Shown here: piece after piece, positions 9,075 to 19,188 of the stretch
Numbering within the stretch: position 1 is the first letter of the stretch
How the letters are laid out: each line of letters opens with the position of its first letter
NCBI GenBank assembly: GCA_021464245.1
Contig: JADCRB010000025.1
Location: 630,659 to 694,658, forward strand
Direction: 5' to 3'
Source: Carallia brachiata
Lineage: Eukaryota > Streptophyta > Magnoliopsida > Malpighiales > Rhizophoraceae
Length of the DNA stretch: 64,000 nt
Notes under the pieces: generated by a model
What the model saw: only the letters and a program-made list of their open reading frames with translations
What the model was told of the DNA's origin: nothing
The model's database searches: none
Position numbers and translations under genes: made by a program

Positions 9075-10518
9075 CACACACACACATAGATCGGTAAATC
9101 TATGAATACACGTACACGCACAACACAAAATGTGTGTATGTGTATATAGTTTGACATGAAGGTGTAGTGTTTATAATAATGATGATAAAATTAAAAGGCT
9201 TATTTTCAACTTTGCATGCTTGAAAGCATATGCTGGGCCTTTGTTGGAAGTTTATAGTACCTAAATGAAAATGGCAAGTTTAGTTAGATGGCTAATGTGG
9301 AAGCTTCTTGTTCTTGTGGTAAGGGTTTTAAGTTGTATGTTTTCCTCTTTATATGGGACACCACTTAGATTGTTGGTTACTGAATATCTGTTAGTTAGGC
9401 TTCCATCCAATTTTCCTCTCGCCCCTGGACCTCCGTTTGCGCTGGCTGACATCAATTTTCAAGGCTTTATGCATTGCAATTGCCGCCTTTTTCAGTTTGG
9501 AAAGATCAAGTCAAAAATTGTACCTTAAATAATGTGGTTGTTTTGTATAGGTGGATTAAATTTCTTTCTCTTGCAGATTTGCACTTACTGTATTTGATAG
9601 TAACGGTGGAATGTGTAATGGAATTGGATATAATTTGATTTTCTTGCATAAAAGATGAAAACACAAAAAGCATGATGGTTATTGCCCTAAGAGCTCTGTA
9701 ATTGATTGCATGAAAAAAAACAGGGTAGAGGAAGAATGAGAGGGATGAGATTGAGAAATGAATGTTGGTAGTAAGGTTAATTTTTCATTGTTATTGTATT
9801 TTTGAAGGTTATAAATATTTTGTTTGGTAATGAATGCAAAGTAATTGGAAAAAAAACATAATGAATTAGTAATATTATGTTCATCTTCATGACGTTTAAA
9901 TGTGAAAATCGAAAATAAGGGTAAAAAGGTAATTTCATAGGTTAAAATTGAAAAAACATGAGTCTGTCAGTTCACTCTTTCCAACTTTCAGACGGGAAAA
10001 AAAAAGCTTCCAACAGTCAGCTTTCTTTTCCTTTTTTCTTCCGCCCGACTTCTAAATGCCATTCAAGCCAAGAAAAATTTTTATTGGAAAAAGGAATATT
10101 GGGGATAAACTAATAAAAGACAAAAAAAAAGAAGACAATACAATTAGAGATTCGTTGTATTTTCAAATTTGGAAGATATTTATTTAGGATAAGTTAAATT
10201 AAAACTAATATAATTAAAATATAAAAATAGGCTGAATTAAATGGATTCGGCATTGTGAACTTCGCACCGCGTACAATCTTTATATGACTTATATAAGATT
10301 AAATAGGAGAAATATATAAAAAAAAAAGAATATTAGAGAAAATACAAAGATATAAAAAAAGGGTAAAATTTTATTTGTGCTATATTTAAGAAGAATTTTG
10401 GATATTTCTATCCTGTAATTCCTTTACATTGATTTAACATGGATAGTGCAATATGTCAATATTAAAACAAAGTTACATATAACATCAACTTTTTTTCCTT
10501 TTTTGGCAAATCATAGTC
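9075..10518. other. Intergenic sequence between the snoRNA unit and a MITE
   Basis: A CA/TG microsatellite region lies at 9072-9150. The rest is AT-rich and non-coding, with short A and T homopolymers. Open frames such as 9265-9528 have no recognisable protein features. I see no element boundaries. Confidence 0.6.
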
Positions 10519-10526
10519 CATAAATT

Positions 10527-11002
10527 CAAGGTTGTTAGAACCGGACCGGTCATCGAACCAGAAACATTAGTGGGTTAAGGTTCAACTGGTTCAACCGGTT
10601 GAACTAATATTTGAACCGATATTTATTAATATATATATGTATAAAAATAATTTAAAAAAATAATACTTATACATGATTATTAAATATTACTTTTTTTTTA
10701 TTTTTAAAGATTAAATTGAAAGTTTTGATTAATTTATGACTAAATTGAAAGTTTTGATAAATTTAGAACTAAATTGAAAGTTTTAATTAAATTTAAAACT
10801 CAAATTATAATTTAAATAAACATTATGATTAAATTATAATTTATAAAACTTTTATACCGGTTTGAACTGGGTACGGTTTTTCACCGATTTTCGCCGGTTT
10901 TGACCGGTCCGAGTTAAAGGGCAACAGTGACCATAAACCGACCCGGACCTTTGGCCGGTCACCGGTCGGACCGACCGATCCGAGCCGATTTTAACAACAT
11001 TT
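10527..11002. mobile_element. Non-autonomous hAT-type MITE, GGTT/AACC-rich family, copy 1
   Basis: The ends are inverted repeats: GTTGTTAGAACCGG on the left and GTTGTTAAAATCGG as the reverse complement of the right end. An 8-bp direct repeat, CATAAATT, flanks the element (10519-10526 and 11003-11010), as expected for hAT transposition. Both subterminal regions are packed with ACCGG, CCGGT and GGTTCAA motifs, while the centre (10620-10850) is AT-rich. There is no coding capacity. A second copy in opposite orientation lies at about 52140-52685. Confidence 0.7.
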
Positions 11003-11761
11003 CATAAATTACATAACTTTGTTGTAAACAAGGGGGAAAAAGCGTCTTCCAAAATAAATAAAAAAAACAATAAGGAGAAGAAAAAAAAATAAAAAAAATT
11101 GCCTTCTAGGACTTTCGATTATAATTTATCTATATATTTATATTTTATATAGCAGAAGTTGAGAGAAAAGTTGTGTCATGTAGCAATTTTTCATTAATTT
11201 ATAAATTAAAAAAATGAAAAAAAGCTAAAATAACTCCAGACTGTAGAAAAAAATAGAATTAAGGAAAATAAGATTAAAAAAATCTTCTTCGTTCATTACA
11301 AAATTAATGAATGAATATGTGAAGCCATAGAGTCTCCTTTGTTTATTAATTTTGCATCTTGAGCATGCGTAGCCGTAGGATTTCCTCTATTGATGAACTA
11401 TAAAATTAAGAAAAAAGGGGTAATAAATCTCTTCTTCTCTTTTTATTTTATTTTATTATAATAGTAATGATATTGAATTAAACAGTAGAAACATATATCA
11501 GATCCTTATTTAACATAGTGACAACTAGTAAAGGTAACTCCTCAGACTAAATTTGTTTGTCTCGAACACTATTTGCCAATTGGTTGACATTTCGGTTAAC
11601 ACAACAAATATGGAAACAAATAAAAGAAGAGCCACAGCTCCGGACATCAGCAGCAAGCATTTGGACTAGAAAGTTTCTGCCTCTGGTTTTTGGACAGCAA
11701 GCACAGCCGAGATACAATCCAATTCCAAGATAATACTACCCAGCTGAAGTGTTGCAGCAAC

Positions 11762-14700
11762 TTATGCCCTAAGATGAAACGCCATTAGCTCTAGTATCTC
11801 CACCGCAAAAGTACCATAAATAGATTTAGTCATTACAAAGACTAATCTTCTAGTGGAATCTCGTATAGCTACACCAATGCCACCATGGTCCGAAAAAGAG
11901 GCTGCATCAGTTTTAACTTTAAAAAACCCATTGGTGGAGCAACCCAAGATTCAGTTGTTGGATTAGGACTTGAAGGAGAGGGACAATCATGTTGTTGCTT
12001 ATAAAGAGAGTACAAATGCAATGCCATGTTAACAGTTTGCATGACAGAAACATTTTTATGTTCAAAAAGCCTCAGATTGCGTGACTTCCAAATAGCCCAA
12101 GCAACCATCAAAACTAACTCCAAATGTACATTATCTAAGAGGCCAGCAATCTGCTGAAGCCAAGAATCAAAGTCCCCACGACTTCGTGTACTCACCCGGA
12201 AACCCAAATGGCATAATAACCAAGCTGCAGCTGCCACCGGACAATCCAAAAGTGCATGAATGATGGTTTCAACTGAAAAGCCAAAATGATCACAAGTGGC
12301 ATCCAACGAAAGACCACGCTCCAATAAAGTGGACTTGGCTGGAAGAAAGCCCCGAACTGCACGCCATGTAAAATGACGTACTTTAGGAGGTATGGTAGAA
12401 TGCCAAAATTGCTTGAACCAGGCATTGTCTTGGTTGGTCGTCGAAGAGGATGCTACATGTTGGCAGTCAATAGAAGTAGAGAATGCAAGATGATATGCAA
12501 ATTTAACCGTATAAAGCCCTGATCGACTGAAATGCCAAACCAAACAATCTGTAGGAGATCGGGTACTGAGGGGATTGAAAGTTTTGGCCACTTTCTGATT
12601 TCATAAAAAGTGACTCAATTAGTTCCCTTCTCCATATTTGAAGATCTGAATCAATCAAGTCCGCAACAAAGACACAAGCACTAGGTCTGGGAGGAGATAG
12701 AACTCGAAACCCACTTGAGTTTGGTAGCCAAGGATCACTCCAAATAGCGACAAAACAACCATTACCAATCTGCCACCGCAGTCCTTTATTGAGCATGTCT
12801 CTTGAGTTGAGGATGCTATGCTATGTATAACTCGGATCGTCCAAGCGATGGATGAAGAAAGTCTCCATATGGATAATATTTGGCTACAAAAAATTTGAAC
12901 ACACAATAAAGAATTATAAATAGTTAAATGCCATGCTTGTTTTGCTAACATTACTAGATTAAAACAGTGGAGATCCCGAAAGCCAAGACCTCCCCTTTCT
13001 TTTGAAAAACACAATTTCTTCCAAGAGGACCAATGAAGTTTTCTTTAAGTTGCAGTGCTATCCCACCAAAATTTATTAGCCAAAGACTCTAGCACATGAC
13101 AGAGGGCAATTAGGTAACTGAAAACAATTCATTACTTAAGTGGGTATAGCTTGGATTTCTGCCTTGAGGAGGACTTCCTTACTAGCCTTGGACAAGCTTT
13201 TTTCTTTTCACCCTGCTAATTTTTCCGCACTCTATCCACAATCATACTGAAAATATGCCTTCTAGACGCTCTAAGTATCATTGGAAGGCCAAGGTACCGT
13301 GTGAGACTTTCAACTACCGTTAAACCCAAATATTTTGTAATGCATTTTTTTCCTATTCTTGCACATTCAGGCTAAAGAAGAGTTCCGTTTTATCCATGTT
13401 TACCTTTTGCCCAGAAGCTTGCTCATACTACAAAAGAATATTTTTGACACAGTTACAAGCTTGGATAAAATGCACTTTGAGATACCAAAATAATATTGGG
13501 CAGAATGGTCTTCAACCTATTAGCTAAAGCCTTTGTAACCAATATGGATATGACATTACCTAAGCAAATGGGATGAAAATCTTTGCCAGTTTTAGGTGAG
13601 GTGACCTTAGGAATGATACAAATAAAGGTATGATTCAGTCGTCGAGGGTCTCTTCCATTATTTAAGATATCAAGCACTGTAGAAACTACATTTGCACTAA
13701 TGATAGACCAAATTTTTTGATAAAATAAAGCTAACATACTATCTAGACCAGTGGCCTGAGTGAGGTGCATTTGTTGGAGTGCTATTAGTACTTCATCGCT
13801 AGTGAACTGAGCTGTAAGCATGACATTCATATCGGCAGCAACCCATCAGCCTATTATCAGAAGAACTTGAGTCAAATTAGTAGGTGTCTCTGATGTGAAT
13901 AAATCACAAAAGAAAGAAGTAAAGACATTTGCAATATTGTCCCGAGTGTACTGCCACACCCCATTTTGATCTTGAATTTTGAATATAGAGTTCTGTCTTT
14001 GTCGTTGGGTAGCCTTTGCACGGAAAAAGTGAGTGTTACGGTCGCCTTCCTTTAGCCAAGTTGCATGCGATTATTGCGACCATAGCTGCTCTTCTTTTAA
14101 TAGCAATGCATCAATTCTACCCTAAAGTTGTTTTAGGTGAGCTAGATTAGAAGCACTCGACGACAAACTCTCAAATTTATGTTGTTCCTCTCTTAAGAAC
14201 TTTAGTTGGGCTATAACATTCCCAAAAGTAGGCTGATTCCAAGCCTAAAGAGCATTTCCATACGATGAGACAAGAATAGTAAAAGAATAAGAACCATCAG
14301 TTTTTGCCGAATTCCAAGAATCTGAGACAACCTGCTCACAAGAATCTTCATGTACCCACATCTGTTCAAACTAGAAGATCTTTCGATGACAGTGAGCAAA
14401 ACCATTGGAGGATCCAAGGGATATGACTAGTGCATTATCATCAGAACCAAACTGTAGTAGATGATGTATATCGACCGTAAGAAAAAGATGAGTGAATCCT
14501 GTTGAAAGGAAAACACGATCAAAAAGCTCTTGGATATTTTCAAAGCCACATCTGCCATTAGTCCAACTGAAGCAATGCCCTATAAATCTCACCTCAAATA
14601 ACCCACAATCATCAGTGCACATCGAAAAGCATCCATTTAATGGGTAGGCCAAAGAAGACCTCCAAGTTTCTCATAAGACTAGAGGATTTTGTTGAAGTCA

Positions 14701-15122
14701 CCCGAACAAATCCAAGGTAGAGAGTTGTGCCGATGCAGATGCCGCAGCAAAGTCCAAGTGTGAAATTTTTCAGTGTCATTAGACCAACCATATAAATCGA
14801 TAAATCGCCAATCCTGCTTTGCTGAAGTTCTTGAAATTATTGCATCTATATGGTGCTCAGAAAAGGATTGCGTTGAAACTTGTATAAAATGTCTCCATAA
14901 AAGAGCCTAATTTCCTCCACGTTTGTTACCAATCCCATGGCAATTAAAAAATACCCCACGAAAATCACTTGTTCATAGTTTCAAACCAGTCATTTCTTGT
15001 GCTTTTAGCTTGGTTTCCAGAAGATTGACCAAACTAGGATCTTGAAGGTGTATAAGCTGCTAGAGTTTGAGAACTGCTCGTGGGTTCCTAAGCCCACGAT
15101 AGTTTCAACATAATATTTTCAT
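11762..15122 (-). pseudogene. LINE ORF2 remnant: endonuclease, truncated reverse transcriptase, zf-RVT, RNase H
   Basis: The start is MKILC at 15122; the next codon, normally Trp in this family, is a stop. The endonuclease part includes SGDFN (near 14700) and GHCFSWTNGRCG (about 14560-14610). Reverse transcriptase motifs run from 13830 to 13453, including RLNHTFICIIPKV and KDFHPICLGNVI, and break off at SQSAF. After about 13450 the frame resumes at YEQASGQKVNMDK. The central RT segment, with the catalytic YADD box, is therefore absent. Downstream come the zf-RVT region (KERGGLGFRDLHCFNL near 13000; WHSTIPPKVRHFTWRA near 12390) and an RNase H region (11762-11947, FFKVKTDAASF). It is catalytically dead. 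Confidence 0.85.
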
Positions 15123-15342
15123 GGCTGTCAGCAGTCCTGCCGATAGTGAAAAGGAGATAGGAGAAGGAGTAGAGGGAATGATTTTACCACGCTTAAGATC
15201 TGCACATTCGAATTATTTTGTAAAATTGAATAAATTGTGCTTTGCGTTTAAACATTGTCTAGAGGAGCATGACTGATGTTGGACGACACTATGGCAAGTG
15301 GTGGTCTTCTTCTATTGTTCTGTCCTCGGAAAGCAAGAGACT

Positions 15343-16563
15343 TCATCTGTGGAATGAGTAAGGATTTTTGGTGAGAATGGACAGGTGGGATAGTGGGGTT
15401 GTAGAGTGAGAGTTTATGGATTGGGAATCAGTCTGTGGTAGTGGATTATTAATTTCCTGGGCTTGAGAGTTGTCATCCGAGAGACCCAAATAGGCTTGGC
15501 ATTGTGTTCCTGGCCCAAGTCCTTGTATAATGTTTGTGGAGTTATGGTTAACCCGCGTGGCATAGGATACTTGGGCCCTATCAATGGGACTTGTGGTTTC
15601 TGTCAACTACTTAACCGTATCAAATAATTATTCTACAATTCCCTTTACGCACGTGGTTTGCACGTGATCTTGTGAATGCTCTGCAGCAACTGACTTCAAT
15701 GCCTTCTGCGGCAGGGCCGTCGTCCCTTTCTCATGGGGTGCTGGCGAAGATCGTTGAAAGAGTGGTCAAAAAGACAAATTACTCTAAGAAAGACCGAGAT
15801 TTGTTCTTTTAGTAGGAGATGCTCACAAGCAATCACCATAAGGGTAAGCAATGTGTGATAGGCGCTGATTATTAGTATCATTAGTGGAATTTGCATCACA
15901 ATCCTGATCAACATGTCTTAGAAGTCCACATTGATAACAAAAATTTGGGGAATCGTTCATATTTGTAGAAAATGGTTATCTCTCAGCCAGCTGGACATCG
16001 TATGATAGAGGACCGCAAAAGGGGGTTGCGTACATCAATAATGACCCGAAACGCAAGAATTGCCCCAATTCAAATTCTTCCAAAGAGTCCATATTCAGAA
16101 AATTGCTAATTCGATTACCAAGGATTTCAACAGTTTCTAGAATCATTAGATTTAGAGGAAGATTATAAGCTCGTATCCAAATGGGTAACTCAAAGAATTC
16201 AAGATTGGATAATTGTTCATCCCTGGTGATTTCTTTAAGCAGGATGGCATTTTTGTCAAAATGCTAGGGTCATTTTGAAGGACATACTCCTTCTCTCTAG
16301 GCGTGGAATATTGGAATAGGAAGAGATTCCTCTTTAATTCTTTTTCCATAAAGTCCCTCCTCGTGTTCCATGCAATCTGCACAGTGTTGAGAAGGGCTCG
16401 AGCATTATAGGTTTTTTTTTGTCTATAATTTCCCAACAACACAATTATCCAGATGTTTGGTAAAGACTGAGGGAGATGAAGCAAGGAGATCAATTCGTTC
16501 GCATTCATGTACGGTTGGATTTTGATAAGGGTTGATACTTGAACTATGAAGATTGATACTCAT
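15343..16563 (-). pseudogene. LINE ORF1 remnant (nucleic-acid-binding protein)
   Basis: The likely start is the ATG at 16563 (MSINLHSSSI). The 16152-16508 region contains RALLNTVQIAWNTRRDFMEK and the LFLFQYSTPREKEYVLQNDP block, typical of the DUF4283-like domain in plant L1 ORF1 proteins. A CCHC zinc knuckle (C-YQ-C-X4-H-X4-C) is encoded at 15898-15939. The Ser/Thr/Asn-rich C-terminal part runs to about 15343. Frameshifts separate these blocks, so no full protein can be made. Known role of the family: an RNA-binding chaperone needed for LINE retrotransposition. Confidence 0.75.
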
Positions 16564-17274
16564 GGTAGTAGGTTGTGAAAGAAGAAGACAAGTAGAGCAC
16601 TGACATGTTTTAAATTAAGAAAAAAAATTCAAGAACTCAAAGACAAATTGAATGAAAATACTTGTACAAGACAAGACAAAGAAGAAAGAAGGCAAGACTC
16701 TCACATAGTAGACACATACAAAAAGTAAATACTTTATTGTTACTTGACTGAAATTGTTGCTCGTCATGACCACTCAACACATAGAGGGATGTGCAGATAA
16801 AAAATCTCCTCTTTTAAAATACTCAATATTTGTATATGAGGTTATTTTGGATACTCGTGGCCAATTCTCAAGACATTAAAAAGAAAAAAAAAAAACATAC
16901 TTAATATTTTAAGTTTCTATTATCTTCATTAATAAATTAAAAAAATTATTTATAATTTCATCTCTTTAGTAATATAAACTTATTTTAAAATTTTGTATTA
17001 TCACTATATTTCTATTTTTTTAAAGATTTCTGTGATATCGCTTATGTTATTTTCAATGTTTAAAACATATGTTTTTTTAAATGATTTTTTTTCTTTGAAT
17101 TAAAAAAAAAAAGAGCTAATGAAACTAGATGTTAAATCAATAGTCCAAATGGTAGAGCTTATAATATGACACACCTTTAATTTTTTAAATGTAATATAAT
17201 AAAAATTTTATAAAAAATAAAATTAATATTAAACTATAAACAACCGTGCATAGCACGAGGCTGTTCCTAGTTAA

Positions 17275-17895
17275 TCTACACGTATAAGTATATTAAGTCG
17301 AAACTGAGAGAAAATTTCAATTTTTCTCTCTTTGCCACTTGACGACTTTTCATAAATTTACTGATTAAAAATTTTAAAATATCTAATCATTATCAAAATT
17401 CTTCTATAATAAGGATTATATTTCTATAAATCAATTAATATAAATATAAGTGTGATCTAATAAGGATTCTATTGATTCGTATAGTACTATTTTGATTCTA
17501 ATTAAATCTTAATAATTATAAAATTTTCTAATAAAAGAAAAAAAAAAAAAAAAACTATTCTTGAATTCCCCTATTTGAAAAGAAAAAATATGTTAACCAA
17601 AAAAAAAAAATCTCTCAATAAATGAAAAATCTCTCAAATTTACCTATCTTTTCTTAAAAAAAAAAAAAATAACTACATTAAAATTTCCTCAAATGAGAAT
17701 AAAATAAAAAAGAACCTATTTCCAAATTTTTGTTTTTTTAAGAAAAGAAAAAATTGTTTCATTTTCTCAAAAAAATTTAAAAATTCCTACAAAATAATAC
17801 TTAAAATTAGAATTTCTTTTTATTTTTTAAATAAAATAAAATAAATTTGTTAATAAATATAATTAAATCTGCCCATCGCGCGAGTCTATTACTAG
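17275..17895 (+). mobile_element. Non-autonomous Helitron, second unit
   Basis: It begins TCTACACG immediately after the previous Helitron's CTAG-T junction and contains the GAGAGAAAATTTCAATTTTT block. It ends with an imperfect hairpin region (GCCCATCGCGCGAG) and TCTATTACTAG at 17885-17895, followed by T. Length is 621 bp, AT-rich and non-coding. Its body is clearly related to 17896-18484 (for example TCTATAAATCAATTAATAT in both). Confidence 0.6.
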
Positions 17896-18484
17896 TTAAG
17901 TAAATAAAGTCAAAGTTGAGAGAAAATTTTAATTTTTCTCTCTATGTAAAATTTTCTCTCTATGTCATGTGAGGACTTATTATCAATTTCTCAAATTAAA
18001 AATATAAAAATATTTCATAATTATCAAATTTTTATTACAATCGGGATTTAAATCTATAAATCAATTAATATTTTAATTGTAATGCTATTGATTTATATAA
18101 TACTATACTTTGACTTTAATTATATCTTTATAATTATAAAATTTTATAATAAAAGAAAAAATAAAAAATGAAAAACTATTCTCAAATTCTCCTTTTTCAT
18201 AAATAAAAAAAAAGATCAAAAAAATTTCTCAAATTTATCAATTTTTCTCAAAAAAGAAAAAATAACTACGCTAAAATTTCCTGGAGAGAAAAGAAAAGAA
18301 AACAAAATTATTTCCTTCAAAAGAAAAAAATTCGTTTTGTTTTCTTAAAAAACAGTAAAAAAAATCTCAAAAAATTAATACTCAATATTATAATTTCTTT
18401 TTATTTTTTAAAATATTTTAAAATAAAAATATATTTATCAATAAATATTATCAAATCTCGTGCATTGAACATGTCTATTACTAG
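17896..18484 (+). mobile_element. Non-autonomous Helitron, third unit
   Basis: It follows the second unit directly. It shares the GAGAGAAAATTTTAATTTTT start block and the body, then ends CTCGTGCATTGAACATG followed by TCTATTACTAG (18474-18484). The 5' end lacks a clear TC terminus, so it may be truncated by, or read through from, its neighbour. It has no coding capacity. Confidence 0.5.
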
Positions 18485-18665
18485 ATTTTATATATATATA
18501 TATATATTTCATTTGTTCATATATAAAGTAGAAGCACGGAGAAAGTTTCCTTCAACAATTATCTTTATGTTATGTGACAAATTCTCATTAATTCATCCAT
18601 TAAAAAAATCAAAAAATATTTTAAATTTTAGTCATGTATTAGCTATAGAATAAGAAAAAGCAGGA
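18485..18665 (+). mobile_element. 5'-part of a fourth Helitron-like unit
   Basis: After the third CTAG end comes a TA-repeat, then AAAGTAGAAGCACGGAGAAAG and a TTATGTGACAAATTCTCATT block. These match the 5' regions of the other Helitron units (compare GCAGAAGTTGAGAGAAAAG at 11150). The homology ends near 18660 without a 3' terminus, so this is a fragment. Confidence 0.4.
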
Positions 18666-19188
18666 AAACTCATCTATTCATTTATTAAGGGGAAAAAAGG
18701 TTTTAAAAAAAGAAAACTCTGTCCACACATCCTCAAGCCAATCTGGTGTGTGTGGTGTACCTGTAGAGAGTTGGCTCGGCAATGCATAGGTGGTCCGTTT
18801 CTCTCGCATTCATAGAAAGGCAACAAGGTCGCGAATAGAATGGCAAATTGTGCATTCACCTTATTTAGAGCTCTGCATGTCTTCTATACTCTTCCAGATG
18901 GAGTGATATCGTGTATAAAATAGGATATGATTGGGATTGCTTGGCTAAAAGTTGTTGGGTAGAGCTCTCTTAAATCTGCAGTTTTGGCCTCCCATTTAAA
19001 GGGAAGGAAAAAAAAAAAAAAAAACCTCCAAAAAAGCAAAAGAAAAAAAAAAAAAAGAGGAGAAGAAAATAAGTAGTAAAAATTACCTTATCTGCCTTCC
19101 GATTATAATGTATTTATTTATATATTAACACAGGGTGACTCTGGGAGTGAAATCCACAAAACTTAAAAACTAAAACAAACGAGACAAG
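18666..19188 (+). promoter_or_regulatory. eIF4E upstream and 5'-leader region
   Basis: This 500-bp stretch between the Helitron cluster and the eIF4E start codon should hold its promoter and 5'UTR. A TATA-like TATTTATTTATATATT lies at 19109-19124, about 65 bp before the ATG, although that leaves a short leader. A-rich runs lie at 19007-19056. The segment 19058-19125 resembles 11066-11150 (shared GGAGAAGAAAA and CGATTATAAT), which suggests a repeat-derived part. Confidence 0.4.

Larger units (their letters stand above)
11480..16600 (-). mobile_element. Degenerate L1-type LINE retrotransposon
   Basis: Reading right to left, the element encodes an ORF1 with a DUF4283-like region and a CCHC zinc knuckle. 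An ORF2 follows with endonuclease, partial reverse transcriptase, zf-RVT and RNase H regions, in the order expected for plant L1-type LINEs. Both ORFs carry multiple stops and frameshifts, and the core of the reverse transcriptase is missing. The 5' and 3' limits are approximate. I did not find a convincing poly(A) tail or target duplication, so it is old. Confidence 0.85.
11129..17270 (+). mobile_element. Possible Helitron carrying a nested LINE
   Basis: The right end is a textbook Helitron 3' terminus: hairpin CGTGC-ATA-GCACG (17245-17257), a 9-nt spacer, then CTAG (17267-17270) followed by T. A candidate 5' end starts with TC at 11129 and leads into AGCAGAAGTTGAGAGAAAA, a block also seen after the other Helitron ends nearby. 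If the two ends belong together, the LINE at 11480-16600 inserted into this Helitron. The pairing of the ends is inference. No Rep/helicase gene is present, so it would be non-autonomous. Confidence 0.35.
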
